Position numbers and translations under genes: made by a program
In this document: piece after piece, positions 52,082 to 60,399 of the stretch
How positions within the stretch are numbered: position 1 is the stretch's first letter
How the letters are laid out: each line of letters opens with the position of its first letter
Source of the DNA: Pedobacter chinensis
GTDB taxonomy: Bacteria > Bacteroidota > Bacteroidia > Sphingobacteriales > Sphingobacteriaceae
Reading direction: 5' to 3'
Length of the DNA: 64,000 nt
Assembly: GCF_003339865.1 (NCBI RefSeq)
Contig: NZ_QPKV01000013.1
Coordinates: forward strand, 1 to 64,000
Notes under the pieces: generated by a model
The model's database searches: none
Seen by the model: the letters and a program-made list of their open reading frames with translations, nothing else
What the model was told of the DNA's origin: nothing

Positions 52082-52494
52082 TATTGTTTATATTTTTCTA
52101 GAAATTCAGTAGGTGATAGCGTAGTTATTTTACTGCCGATAAAATCTTTCACATTTCTTGATACAATTAAATCAACCTGATTTAATTCTGCAGATGCACT
52201 TTGAACCGCATCTTCAAAATCAGAGAAATTTGAATGTACAGCAAGCATTATTGTATCTTTATTTACATTCAGAACATCAATTGTAGAGAGTAAGGATTCA
52301 ATAAAGAAAATTGCCTTATCATGATTTGAATTCTTCTTGATAATGTAATAAATATATGTAAAAGATGATGCGGTAATACAGCCTTTAAATTTGCTTCCAT
52401 CAATAAGTTTAAAAACCTGGGATGAGTGCTCATAAAATGGTAGTCGTATTAAAGCAATATCCAAAATGATATTTGTATCAAATAATAAGGTCAT
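52081..52494 (-). CDS. PIN-domain ribonuclease, toxin of a VapBC-like pair
   Basis: A 137-residue PIN domain. The acidic cluster that binds Mg2+ is present: D6 in MTLLFDTNIILDI, D92-E94-D95 in NFSDFEDAVQ, and D108 with N114-D117 in DLIVSRNVKDF; the early Glu usually near residue 42 appears replaced by the ITASSFTYIYYI stretch, as in many Bacteroidota PIN proteins. VapC-type proteins cleave tRNA or rRNA and block translation. It overlaps the antitoxin gene by 4 bp (ATGA), and its stop overlaps the ftsY start. The pair sits in a conserved housekeeping locus, so it may have been inserted there. Confidence 0.82.
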   Translation of the reverse strand: MTLLFDTNIILDIALIRLPFYEHSSQVFKLIDGSKFKGCITASSFTYIYYIIKKNSNHDKAIFFIESLLSTIDVLNVNKDTIMLAVHSNFSDFEDAVQSASAELNQVDLIVSRNVKDFIGSKITTLSPTEFLEKYKQ

Positions 52495-52721
52495 AAATTA
52501 TGTTTATCCTTAAGATATTCCCATTTAGCTTGATCAGCATCAATGTTTTTTATAACTCCGGAAAACTTTTCAACAAATTCACTTCCAGTCATTCTTTTTG
52601 CTACAGGGACAACGTCATCCAGAATAATAACTTCAACTTCTTTGTTTTTTACATCAAAGCGATCAGGAATAATAATTGTTCCATCTTCAGAAACTTTTGT
52701 TTTAAATTTATATGCTTCCAT
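52491..52721 (-). CDS. Antitoxin partner of PIN toxin
   Basis: A 76-residue protein. The start at 52721 (MEAYKFKTKVSEDGTIIIPD) is favoured over 52748, because a -7 box at 52736-52743 puts the transcript start inside the longer frame. The N-half is strand-rich (KVSEDGTIIIPDRFDVKN, VEVIILDDVV), like the swapped beta fold of AbrB-type or related Bacteroidota antitoxins; the C-half (GSEFVEKFSGVIKNIDADQAKWEYLKDK) is helical, as expected for the part that plugs the toxin. It probably binds its own promoter. I recall similar proteins next to PIN genes in Bacteroidota, but know no gene symbol. Confidence 0.72.
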   Translation of the reverse strand: MEAYKFKTKVSEDGTIIIPDRFDVKNKEVEVIILDDVVPVAKRMTGSEFVEKFSGVIKNIDADQAKWEYLKDKHNL

Positions 52722-52735
52722 GGTTATGCTTTTTT

Positions 52736-52743
52736 CAAAGATA
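52736..52743 (-). promoter_or_regulatory. Bacteroidota -7 promoter box for antitoxin-toxin-ftsY (TATCTTTG)
   Basis: An exact TAnnTTTG on the minus strand, 14 bp before the preferred antitoxin ATG. It lies downstream (minus strand) of the DUF4295 terminator, so it is the nearest promoter for ftsY. No good -33 TTG. Confidence 0.6.
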
Positions 52744-52775
52744 CTCAATTATTCACTGCCATAAATTTCATTAAC

Positions 52776-52811
52776 AAAAAAAGCCCTCCCGGTTAAAACG
52801 GAACGGCCTTT
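52776..52811 (-). terminator. Terminator between DUF4295 and the antitoxin gene
   Basis: On the minus strand AAAGGCCGTTCCG pairs imperfectly with CGGGAGGGCTTTTTTT, ending in seven T. It would close the rpmB-rpmG-DUF4295 transcript. Confidence 0.65.
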
Positions 52812-52840
52812 AATATTTTCAATATTAAAAAATATTAACC

Positions 52841-52996
52841 TTATTTAGATGCGATAGCATCTTTTACGTGGTCGTTATGAACGATAAGTTCTTTGAATGA
52901 ATAAGCACCGGTTTTAGGTGACTTTACCATTGTGATCACTTTCGAATATTCTTTACCTGTACCTGTTTTAAGGGTTGCAACTACTTTCTTTGCCAT
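52841..52996 (-). CDS. DUF4295 family small protein
   Basis: A 51-residue basic protein: MAKKVVATLKTGTGKEYSKV, then ITMVKSPKTGAYSFKELIVH and NDHVKDAIASK. It matches DUF4295 (PF14128), a small Bacteroidota protein found almost always just behind rpmB and rpmG, probably ribosome-associated. It is too short for many gene finders at default length. It lies 75 bp downstream of rpmG and is followed by the terminator; its MAKK start is like that of L33. Confidence 0.9.
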   Translation of the reverse strand: MAKKVVATLKTGTGKEYSKVITMVKSPKTGAYSFKELIVHNDHVKDAIASK

Positions 52997-53071
52997 GTTC
53001 TTATAATTTTAATGATTGAATGATGTAAGGATTGAATGAGTGAATATTCCTCAACCTTTAACCTCTCAACC

Positions 53072-53254
53072 TTATTTTATTTCTTTATGTACGGTTACTT
53101 TTCTCAATACCGGGTTGAATTTTTTCAATTCTAAACGCTCAGTAGTGTTTTTGCGGTTTTTGGTAGAAATGTATCTAGACATACCTGGCATGCCACTTTC
53201 TTTGTGCTCAGTACATTCTAAAATAACCTGAACTCTATTACCTTTTTTTGCCAT
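53072..53254 (-). CDS. rpmG: 50S ribosomal protein L33
   Basis: A 60-residue protein with the family outline MAKKGNRVQVILECTEHKES, RYISTKNRKNTTERLELKKF and ending VLRKVTVHKEIK. The zinc-binding CxxC pairs are absent (only one Cys, in ILECTEH), so this is the zinc-independent form. It lies 43 bp downstream of rpmB and is part of the ribosomal mini-operon. Confidence 0.95.
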   Translation of the reverse strand: MAKKGNRVQVILECTEHKESGMPGMSRYISTKNRKNTTERLELKKFNPVLRKVTVHKEIK

Positions 53255-53297
53255 TTTAATATTAATTGTAAACTGTTAATCTCAACAGTTAATGTTT

Positions 53298-53531
53298 TTA
53301 CAAAAATCCTTTTTTTACGAAACGATTAATTGCTTCGCTAATACCCACTTTATTGATGGTTTTAATCGCTGAAGTAGAAACTTTCAACGTAATCCAACGG
53401 TCTTCTTCAGGGATATAAAATTTCTGAAGTTTCAAATTAGGATAAAATTTGCGTTTGGTTTTAACGTTCGAGTGTGATACGTTATTACCTTTCATTGCCA
53501 TTTTTCCTGTTAAATCACAAACTCTTGACAT
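53298..53531 (-). CDS. rpmB: 50S ribosomal protein L28
   Basis: A 77-residue protein, first in rpmB-rpmG-DUF4295. The family start MSRVCDLTGKMAMKGNNVSH, the KTKRKFYPNLKLQKFYIPE block and the WITLKVSTSAIKTINKVGI stretch are all present. It has a single Cys, so it is also the zinc-free type. A TATATTTA (one mismatch to the -7 consensus) sits about 9 bp before the start. Length is normal for Bacteroidota L28. Confidence 0.96.
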   Translation of the reverse strand: MSRVCDLTGKMAMKGNNVSHSNVKTKRKFYPNLKLQKFYIPEEDRWITLKVSTSAIKTINKVGISEAINRFVKKGFL

Positions 53532-53746
53532 GACTTGTAAATATAGTTGTTAAATATCGTCGCTTAATTTTTTTAAGAGTGTGCAAATATCTGAATAATA
53601 ATTGTAAACAGCAAGAGGGTAGTTAAATATTTTCACATATTTTTTGAAATTGGTTTAGCGTATTCATTTTGATACGATTTGAATATTTACCCTTATTAAT
53701 ATTTATTTAAATTAGCCGCTACTAATCAAAACATATAAACAGCGCC

Positions 53747-55642
53747 ATGCAAATTACATCTTTTAAGCAATACGAAGAAGATTATAAAAAAAGTATAGAA
53801 AACCCAGAACAGTTTTGGGGCGAGGTAGCGCAGAATTTTCAATGGCGTAAGCCTTGGTTTAAAGTGCTATCATGGAATTTTAACGAGCCTAATATTAAAT
53901 GGTTTGAAGGTGCCAAACTTAATATTACCGAAAATTGTTTAGATCGTCATTTAGAAAAAAACGGCGATAAGCCGGCAATCATTTGGGAGCCAAACAACCC
54001 GGAAGAAGAAAGCGTAACACTTACTTATAAAATGTTGCATGAACGTGTTTGCCGATTTGCGAATATTTTAAAACGCAATGGTGCTAAAAAAGGTGACCGG
54101 ATTTGTATTTATATGCCAATGGTTCCCGAACTGGCCATTGCTGTTTTAGCTTGTGCCAGAATCGGAGCTGTTCATTCGGTTATTTTTGGTGGTTTTTCTG
54201 CTAAATCAATTGCCGACCGGATTAACGATTCGAGATGTAAATTGGTTATTACAGCTGACGGTGCTTATCGCGGAAACAAGCAAATCCCATTAAAAGATGT
54301 AATTGATGATGCATTGATCGGCTGCCCGACGGTAGAAAAATGTATTGTGTTAACACATATCCGTACGCCGGTTTCCATGCTGAAAGGACGCGATGTGTGG
54401 TGGGAAGATGAAGTTAAGCATGTTAATGATATTTGCGAGGCTGAAGAAATGGATGCAGAAGATATGCTCTTCATCCTTTATACTTCCGGATCAACAGGTA
54501 AACCTAAGGGCGTGGTGCACACTTGTGGTGGTTACATGGTGTATGCCGGTTATACTTTTAGCAACGTGTTTAACTATCAACCTGGTGAGGTTTATTTCTG
54601 TACAGCAGATATTGGCTGGATTACTGGTCATTCTTATATTGTTTACGGTCCGCTTTCTCAAGGTGCAACTTCAGTTTTGTTTGAAGGAATTCCAACTTAT
54701 CCAAGCCCATCACGCTTTTGGGATATTGTAGAAAAGCATAAAGTAAATACTTTATATACTGCTCCAACGGCCATTCGTTCACTGATGAGTTTTGGTGATG
54801 AGCCTTTAAAGGAAAAAGATTTAAGCACCATTCGTGTTCTTGGCTCGGTAGGTGAACCTATTAATGAAGAAGCATGGCATTGGTTTGATGAAAAAATTGG
54901 ACATGGCAAGGCACCTATTGTTGATACCTGGTGGCAAACAGAAACCGGCGGAATCATGATTTCTCCAATTGCCACAGTTACCCCAACAAAGCCCAGCTAT
55001 GCCACTTTGCCACTGCCAGGTATTCAACCTGTTTTGGTTGATGAAAATGGAAATGAAATTGAGGGAAATGGCGTAAGTGGAAACCTTTGCATTAAGTTTC
55101 CATGGCCAGGCATGCTGCGTACAACGTATGGAGATCATGAACGTTGTAAGCAAACTTATTTCTCTGCTTATGAAAATTTGTACTTTACAGGAGATGGTTG
55201 CCTGCGCGATGAAGATGGGTATTACAGAATCACTGGGCGTGTAGATGATGTGTTGAATGTTTCTGGCCATAGAATTGGAACGGCCGAGGTTGAAAATGCC
55301 ATTAACATGCATGCTGGTGTTGTAGAAAGTGCCGTGGTGGGTTATCCACATGATGTTAAAGGGCAAGGGATTTATGCTTTTGTGATTTATCCGGAAATGC
55401 ACGGAGAAGCCGAGTTATCTAAAAAAGATATTCTGCAAACGGTAACCCGCGTAATCGGGGCTATTGCAAAACCTGATAAAATACTTTTTGTTTCAGGTTT
55501 GCCGAAAACACGTTCAGGGAAAATTATGCGACGTATTTTAAGAAAAATTGCCGAAGGCGATACTTCCAATTTAGGTGATACTTCTACTTTGCTGGATCCG
55601 GCCGTTGTTGAGGAGATAATGGATGCTGCACAGAAACTTTAA
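53747..55642 (+). CDS. acs: Acetyl-CoA synthetase
   Basis: A 631-residue ANL-superfamily ligase forming acetyl-CoA from acetate, CoA and ATP. Domain order is the ACAS_N segment (FKQYEEDYKKSIENPEQFWG), the adenylation domain with P-loop LYTSGSTGKPKGVVHT, GEVYFCTADIGWITGHSY, VDTWWQTETGGIMISP and YFTGDGCLRDEDGYYRITGR, then the C-terminal swivel domain ending LPKTRSGKIMRRILRKIA, where K (of SGKIMRR) is the acetylation-sensitive catalytic lysine. WWQTETGG is the acetyl-specific motif. Monocistronic. Confidence 0.95.
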   Translation: MQITSFKQYEEDYKKSIENPEQFWGEVAQNFQWRKPWFKVLSWNFNEPNIKWFEGAKLNITENCLDRHLEKNGDKPAIIWEPNNPEEESVTLTYKMLHERVCRFANILKRNGAKKGDRICIYMPMVPELAIAVLACARIGAVHSVIFGGFSAKSIADRINDSRCKLVITADGAYRGNKQIPLKDVIDDALIGCPTVEKCIVLTHIRTPVSMLKGRDVWWEDEVKHVNDICEAEEMDAEDMLFILYTSGSTGKPKGVVHTCGGYMVYAGYTFSNVFNYQPGEVYFCTADIGWITGHSYIVYGPLSQGATSVLFEGIPTYPSPSRFWDIVEKHKVNTLYTAPTAIRSLMSFGDEPLKEKDLSTIRVLGSVGEPINEEAWHWFDEKIGHGKAPIVDTWWQTETGGIMISPIATVTPTKPSYATLPLPGIQPVLVDENGNEIEGNGVSGNLCIKFPWPGMLRTTYGDHERCKQTYFSAYENLYFTGDGCLRDEDGYYRITGRVDDVLNVSGHRIGTAEVENAINMHAGVVESAVVGYPHDVKGQGIYAFVIYPEMHGEAELSKKDILQTVTRVIGAIAKPDKILFVSGLPKTRSGKIMRRILRKIAEGDTSNLGDTSTLLDPAVVEEIMDAAQKL

Positions 55643-55815
55643 ACCATTAATTTAAGGATGTACGGAAAGTTTACTTTCACCATCGCCTCATGGTGTTGCG
55701 CCCGCAAAGGATGATTTTTGGTTATCTTTTTTTAAACGTTGATTTTAATGTAAAACAAACCAGTATAAATTCTTGTTCTCTTTATAAAACTAAATATTTA
55801 TATAAAACTACGAAT

Positions 55816-56001
55816 ATGGATAAGTTGGAAATTAAAGGAAAGTGGAACGAGATAAAAGGAAAAGTTAAACAAGCATATGCAGATTTAACGGACGATGATT
55901 TGAAACATGAAGAAGGTCAGGACGATGAGTTATTAGGAAAATTACAGCAGAAAACAGGTAAAGGCAGGGACGAGCTTGTAAAATGGATTAACTCATTATA
56001 A
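55816..56001 (+). CDS. CsbD family stress protein
   Basis: A 61-residue protein that fits the CsbD-like family (PF05532): MDKLEIKGKWNEIKGKVKQA, YADLTDDDLKHEEGQDDELLG, KLQQKTGKGRDELVKWI. The ATG at 55816 is chosen because the domain starts there; the upstream frame to 55690 is low-complexity. The family is linked to general stress responses in Bacillus and others, with unknown activity. Monocistronic, with its own terminator. Confidence 0.92.
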   Translation: MDKLEIKGKWNEIKGKVKQAYADLTDDDLKHEEGQDDELLGKLQQKTGKGRDELVKWINSL

Positions 56002-56022
56002 GCATTTTATCAATCACAATGT

Positions 56023-56055
56023 AAACAGGCGATCAGTTTTTGATGGCCTGTTTTT
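56023..56055 (+). terminator. Intrinsic terminator after the CsbD gene
   Basis: Stem AAACAGGCGATCA / TGATGGCCTGTTT with one mismatch, a 5-base loop and a T run. Confidence 0.85.
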
Positions 56056-56152
56056 GTGTACGCTCATTTCTATCCTTAAATCCAAATTTTTTAAGTAGAT
56101 TTAATCATCTCCGAAGGTTCTATCCAAATAAATCGTTTCAATAAAGCTTAAT

Positions 56153-59100
56153 ATGAGTAAGGCATTTTTCTTCTTCTTTTTTTTAATGGGTGTTTTGTTC
56201 TATCAAAGTGTTCTTGCGGAAGATGTAAAGCCAAGAGTATCTTTTTATTACAGGCAATTTGATAACAGAAACGGATTATCCAACAGTTCTATTAACGCCA
56301 TTTTTCAGGATAAAGATCAGCTTTTGTGGATTGGTACCTGGGATGGGTTAAACAGATATGATGGGGCACATTTCAGTGTTTATAACCATAATATAGATAA
56401 AGTCGAAAACAGTATCGGCAGTAATGTGATCCAGTCGATTAAAGAAGATAATCACAGCAATATATGGATTAATACCATTGGAGGAATTTCACGTTATAAT
56501 AAGGTTTCGGGAAAATTTAGTCGTTATTTTTATAAAAATACCTCTCCACAAAAAATCCGGGAAAATGAATATGACTTAATCATTAATAAAAATGGAGAGG
56601 TTTTTTGTTTCGCTGCAAATGGCACTTTAAGCCAATACGATTTTATTGCCGATAAATTTGTTTTCTTCCAAAAATTCAGCGCTAATGAAAGTATTGTTAA
56701 AATGAGCTTTGTTGATGATAAGCTATGTTATTTAAATCAGTCCGGAACCTTGGTTTTAAGCAAAATCGGTCAAAATAAACTACAGGTAATCAGGTCGATA
56801 TCCAATCCTGATGGGATAAATAATTTCGTTGTTGCCAATAATCAGATCATTTTTACAAACAATCATGATCATCATTTTCTGATTGATGATAATTTGAAGG
56901 TAAAGCCACTTGAATTATCAGCACGGAAGATCAAATCAATTACTTTTTATAAATCAAACTATGTTTTAGCCTGGGAGAATCAGGGAATCAGTGTTTTTAA
57001 TAAAAACTTTGAAGCCACTCCATTTCTTAAAGATGAGGTAAAAGCGGTTGAAAATCTTAAGATTACCGCACTAAATGTTGGTTATGATCAGGTACTTTGG
57101 TTAGGTACAGATGGAAATGGTTTGATTCAGATTTATCCAAAAGAGAACTACTTCGGTCTGGTAACCAAAATAAATGGTACAAGTATAAACAAACCGATAC
57201 GGGCATTTGCTGAAGATGCCGGGAATTTGTGGGTTGGTACAAAAGGAAATGGCGTTTTGGTTTTTAATGATTTTTGGAAACCAGGCAACCAGTTGGCAAA
57301 AACTCAAAAAATCGACGTGAATGCGGGGTTGGAAAATAATTCGGTTTTTGCCATTCAAAAAGGTTCCGATCAATTTATTTATATAGGTACTGATGGTAAA
57401 GGACTCTCCATTTACGATCAGAAATTAAAAAAGATTATTAACTGGAAAAACATCAAAAATACAGAGCAGCTGCCAGAATTCAGGTCTGTTTATGCTATTA
57501 TTCAGGATAAGGATGGCTCGGTTTGGATAGGTACAAGTGGTTATGGATTGGTTCATCTCAAAGTTGTCCGAGATCAGGATCAATCCATTTCTATCCAGCA
57601 TTTTAAACAGTATTATTCTTCATCAATTGAAAAAAAAGGACCGGTTAATGATATCATTTACGCTTTGGCGCAAGGAAAAGATGATCGTTTATGGATCGCC
57701 TGCCGCTATGGTGGTTTAAGTGTTCTGGATAAAAAAACGGGCCGGTTTAAAACTTATAAAGCATTTGGTTACGAAGGAAGCTTATCACATAGTGATGTTT
57801 TATCATTGTTTTATGATAGCAAAAACCGTCTTTGGATTGGCACGAGCTATGGTTTAAATTATTTGTCGCACAGTGAGTCATTAAAAGATAAACCGAAATT
57901 TACCAAAATTACCACTGATAAAGGTTTGCCAAACAATACCATTCACGCCATTCAGGAAGATGGTTCAGGAAACATCTGGTTGAGTACAAATAAAGGATTA
58001 GCTAAAATAAATCCAATTAATAACAGCATTGCCAATTATCAGGAAAGTGATGGTTTACAAAGCAATGAATTTAGCGATGGTGCAACTTTTAAAGCAGCCA
58101 ATGATAATTTGCTTTTTGGTGGGATTTATGGGTTCAACTATTTTTTGCCGAAATACATTACCGAAAATACAAAGCAGCCAAATTTGTTAATTTCCGATCT
58201 GCAGCTGGGTGGAAAAGAATTTCAAAGCAACCAATATCTCATTGTAAAGGCTAAACAACAACCGGTTAAGATTTTCGATCTGGAGCGCAAAAGCAATTTC
58301 TTCCAATTTTCATTTAATGCTTTAAATTATTTCAATGCCGCTAAAAATGAATTTGCCTATAAGCTCAATGGTCTGGACCAAAGCTGGCGATATACAGGTA
58401 CTGATGGGAAAATTGCTTACTATAACATTCCACCAGGTAAATATGAATTATTGGTGCGCTGGAGTAACGGGGAGGGAATCTGGACTAAAGACATTGTCGC
58501 ATTAAAACTAGATGTAAAACAATATTTTTGGCTTACCTATCCAGCTTATGCATTTTATTTTGTACTGCTGATTATAGGTGGGTATGCTTTTCATCTGTAC
58601 AGAAAAAATAAGCTTGAAATGAAATTTAAGCTTGAACGGGAATATCTTTTCAGGCAAAAGGATGAAGAAGTTCATCGGCAGAGAATTAACTTTTTTACCA
58701 ATATAGCACATGAAATTCAAACACCTTTAACACTTATTTTAGGTTCAGTGGAGCATTTTATGCAAAAGCGTACTACGATTGATAAGGCGATCGATAAGAA
58801 TTACTTTTTATCAATTGTACATCAGCATACCGCCCGTTTAACTTATTTGGTACAGCAATTACTAGAGTTTCGGAAAGCTGAGGCAGGTTACCTAAAACGC
58901 AGCGATGATTATTTCGATATCAGTAAGTTACTGAATAGCCTTACACAGTTATTTATTCCTGCAGCCGAAAAAAATGAGCAGCAATTTATCAGAGAAATTC
59001 AGGCAGGAATTGCCGGGTTTATTGACAAGGATAAATTTGAGAAAGTTCTTTTTAACCTGCTGTCAAATGCTTTTAAACACTCAGGAAAAGGGCAAAAAGT

Positions 59101-60286
59101 AGTGTTTAATGCTAATTATGATCACGAAGATTTAGAGATTATTGTAGCCAATTCGGGTTGTAAGCTTCAAGATGATGACCTTAAAGATATTTTTAAAGAG
59201 TTCCATATTGGTAATGATCATCATTTTGGAAAATCAAGTACTGGCATTGGCCTTGCTTTTACCAAAGAATTGATTTCAATTATGGATGGAAATATTAGCG
59301 TTTACCTTCAAAATGATTGGATTTACTTTAACTTTAAATTGAAGCTTCAACAAACAATGGAAGGCAAAGAAGATGAGGTGGTGGCCTCTGCACCTTCTTA
59401 TTTGTTTGAGTCTATTTTGAAACCCTACCATGAAGAATCAATGGAAACGGTGGAGCAAAATAATAAAATTGCTTTAATTGATGATTTAAAAGGTTTCGCT
59501 TCGTCTAGTGTTTTAATCGTGGAAGATGATGCTGCACTTCGTTTCCTGATCAGAAATATTTTAAAAGATCAATACAATGTTTATGAAGCTGAAAATGGCC
59601 GTTCAGCGATAGAGTTTCTAAAAAATAATACACCAGATATCATTATCAGTGATGTGATGATGCCTGATATGGATGGATTGGAACTTTGTAAATACATTAA
59701 AACGGCCCCTGCCACCTGCCATATTCCATTTATCATGTTATCTGCCAGGGGAACTGAAGAAAATAAAACCGAAGGTTACGAAACAGGCGCCGATGCTTAT
59801 ATTTCAAAACCTTTCCATGTAAATTATTTGCAAATGCGTGTTCGCAAACTTCTGGATTACCGAAACCGCATGAATCATTTGATTAAGGATAGAAATATTA
59901 ACAATCAGTTTGTAGATGTTGATCTGGAACAAGGAGATAAAGAATTCCTGAATGCTTTGGTTAAGGCCGTGGAAGATAATTTATCAGAACCTGATTTGGA
60001 TGCATCGAAATTAGAAGATGCATTATGCATTAGCAAAATGCAACTGTACCGGAAATTAAAAACCCTGGCAGGGATGACCCCTTCCGAATTTATCAAGAGA
60101 ATCAGATTGAAACATGCCGCGGTTCTGCTCCAAAACTCTAAGCTTAATGTTTCAGAAATTTTCTATTTAACAGGTTTCAACAATAAGTCTTATTTCTTCA
60201 GGGAGTTCAAAAAAATCTATCATTTAGCTCCAAATGATTATAGGCAAAAGCAACATGAAGGATCGGAGACTACTGAAATTTTTTAG
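56153..60286 (+). CDS. Hybrid two-component system sensor/regulator (HTCS)
   Basis: A 1377-residue one-protein signalling chain. Signal peptide (AFFFFFFLMGVLFYQSVLA), then two seven-bladed propellers of Reg_prop repeats (LLWIGTWDGLNRYDG, LWLGTDGNGLIQI, VWIGTSGYGLVHL, NIWLSTNKGLAKI), a Y_Y_Y domain near 700-790 and one span at ~795-818 (YPAYAFYFVLLIIGGYAFHL). Inside: dimerisation domain with phospho-His H853 in NIAHEIQTPLTLI, HATPase (NLLSNAFKHSGKG, GIGLAFTKELI), receiver with D1167 in ISDVMMPDMDG, and AraC-type HTH at the end (SKLEDALCISKMQLYRKL, VSEIFYLTGFNNKSYFF). HTCS sense polysaccharide fragments and activate SusC/SusD genes; the SusC gene is next. Confidence 0.95.
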   Translation: MSKAFFFFFFLMGVLFYQSVLAEDVKPRVSFYYRQFDNRNGLSNSSINAIFQDKDQLLWIGTWDGLNRYDGAHFSVYNHNIDKVENSIGSNVIQSIKEDNHSNIWINTIGGISRYNKVSGKFSRYFYKNTSPQKIRENEYDLIINKNGEVFCFAANGTLSQYDFIADKFVFFQKFSANESIVKMSFVDDKLCYLNQSGTLVLSKIGQNKLQVIRSISNPDGINNFVVANNQIIFTNNHDHHFLIDDNLKVKPLELSARKIKSITFYKSNYVLAWENQGISVFNKNFEATPFLKDEVKAVENLKITALNVGYDQVLWLGTDGNGLIQIYPKENYFGLVTKINGTSINKPIRAFAEDAGNLWVGTKGNGVLVFNDFWKPGNQLAKTQKIDVNAGLENNSVFAIQKGSDQFIYIGTDGKGLSIYDQKLKKIINWKNIKNTEQLPEFRSVYAIIQDKDGSVWIGTSGYGLVHLKVVRDQDQSISIQHFKQYYSSSIEKKGPVNDIIYALAQGKDDRLWIACRYGGLSVLDKKTGRFKTYKAFGYEGSLSHSDVLSLFYDSKNRLWIGTSYGLNYLSHSESLKDKPKFTKITTDKGLPNNTIHAIQEDGSGNIWLSTNKGLAKINPINNSIANYQESDGLQSNEFSDGATFKAANDNLLFGGIYGFNYFLPKYITENTKQPNLLISDLQLGGKEFQSNQYLIVKAKQQPVKIFDLERKSNFFQFSFNALNYFNAAKNEFAYKLNGLDQSWRYTGTDGKIAYYNIPPGKYELLVRWSNGEGIWTKDIVALKLDVKQYFWLTYPAYAFYFVLLIIGGYAFHLYRKNKLEMKFKLEREYLFRQKDEEVHRQRINFFTNIAHEIQTPLTLILGSVEHFMQKRTTIDKAIDKNYFLSIVHQHTARLTYLVQQLLEFRKAEAGYLKRSDDYFDISKLLNSLTQLFIPAAEKNEQQFIREIQAGIAGFIDKDKFEKVLFNLLSNAFKHSGKGQKVVFNANYDHEDLEIIVANSGCKLQDDDLKDIFKEFHIGNDHHFGKSSTGIGLAFTKELISIMDGNISVYLQNDWIYFNFKLKLQQTMEGKEDEVVASAPSYLFESILKPYHEESMETVEQNNKIALIDDLKGFASSSVLIVEDDAALRFLIRNILKDQYNVYEAENGRSAIEFLKNNTPDIIISDVMMPDMDGLELCKYIKTAPATCHIPFIMLSARGTEENKTEGYETGADAYISKPFHVNYLQMRVRKLLDYRNRMNHLIKDRNINNQFVDVDLEQGDKEFLNALVKAVEDNLSEPDLDASKLEDALCISKMQLYRKLKTLAGMTPSEFIKRIRLKHAAVLLQNSKLNVSEIFYLTGFNNKSYFFREFKKIYHLAPNDYRQKQHEGSETTEIF

Positions 60287-60369
60287 TAAAACCTCCTCTA
60301 AATAGCTTTTTGCAACAATAGTGAACTAAAATGTTATTATAGTACACTCTTCTTGCACAGCTGCCAGCC

Positions 60370-60377
60370 TATATTTG
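60370..60377 (+). promoter_or_regulatory. Bacteroidota -7 promoter box for the susC-like gene (TATATTTG)
   Basis: An exact TAnnTTTG 22 bp before the ATG at 60400. TTG at 60353 is too close for a standard -33, in line with an activator-dependent promoter. The HTCS binding site is not evident. Confidence 0.5.
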
Positions 60378-60399
60378 CTCTTAATCAAATATAAATCAA

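Noticed and set aside
52500..52796. 98- and 73-residue frames on the + strand across the antitoxin gene
   Set aside because: Both are complements of the antitoxin coding region, with no family resemblance.
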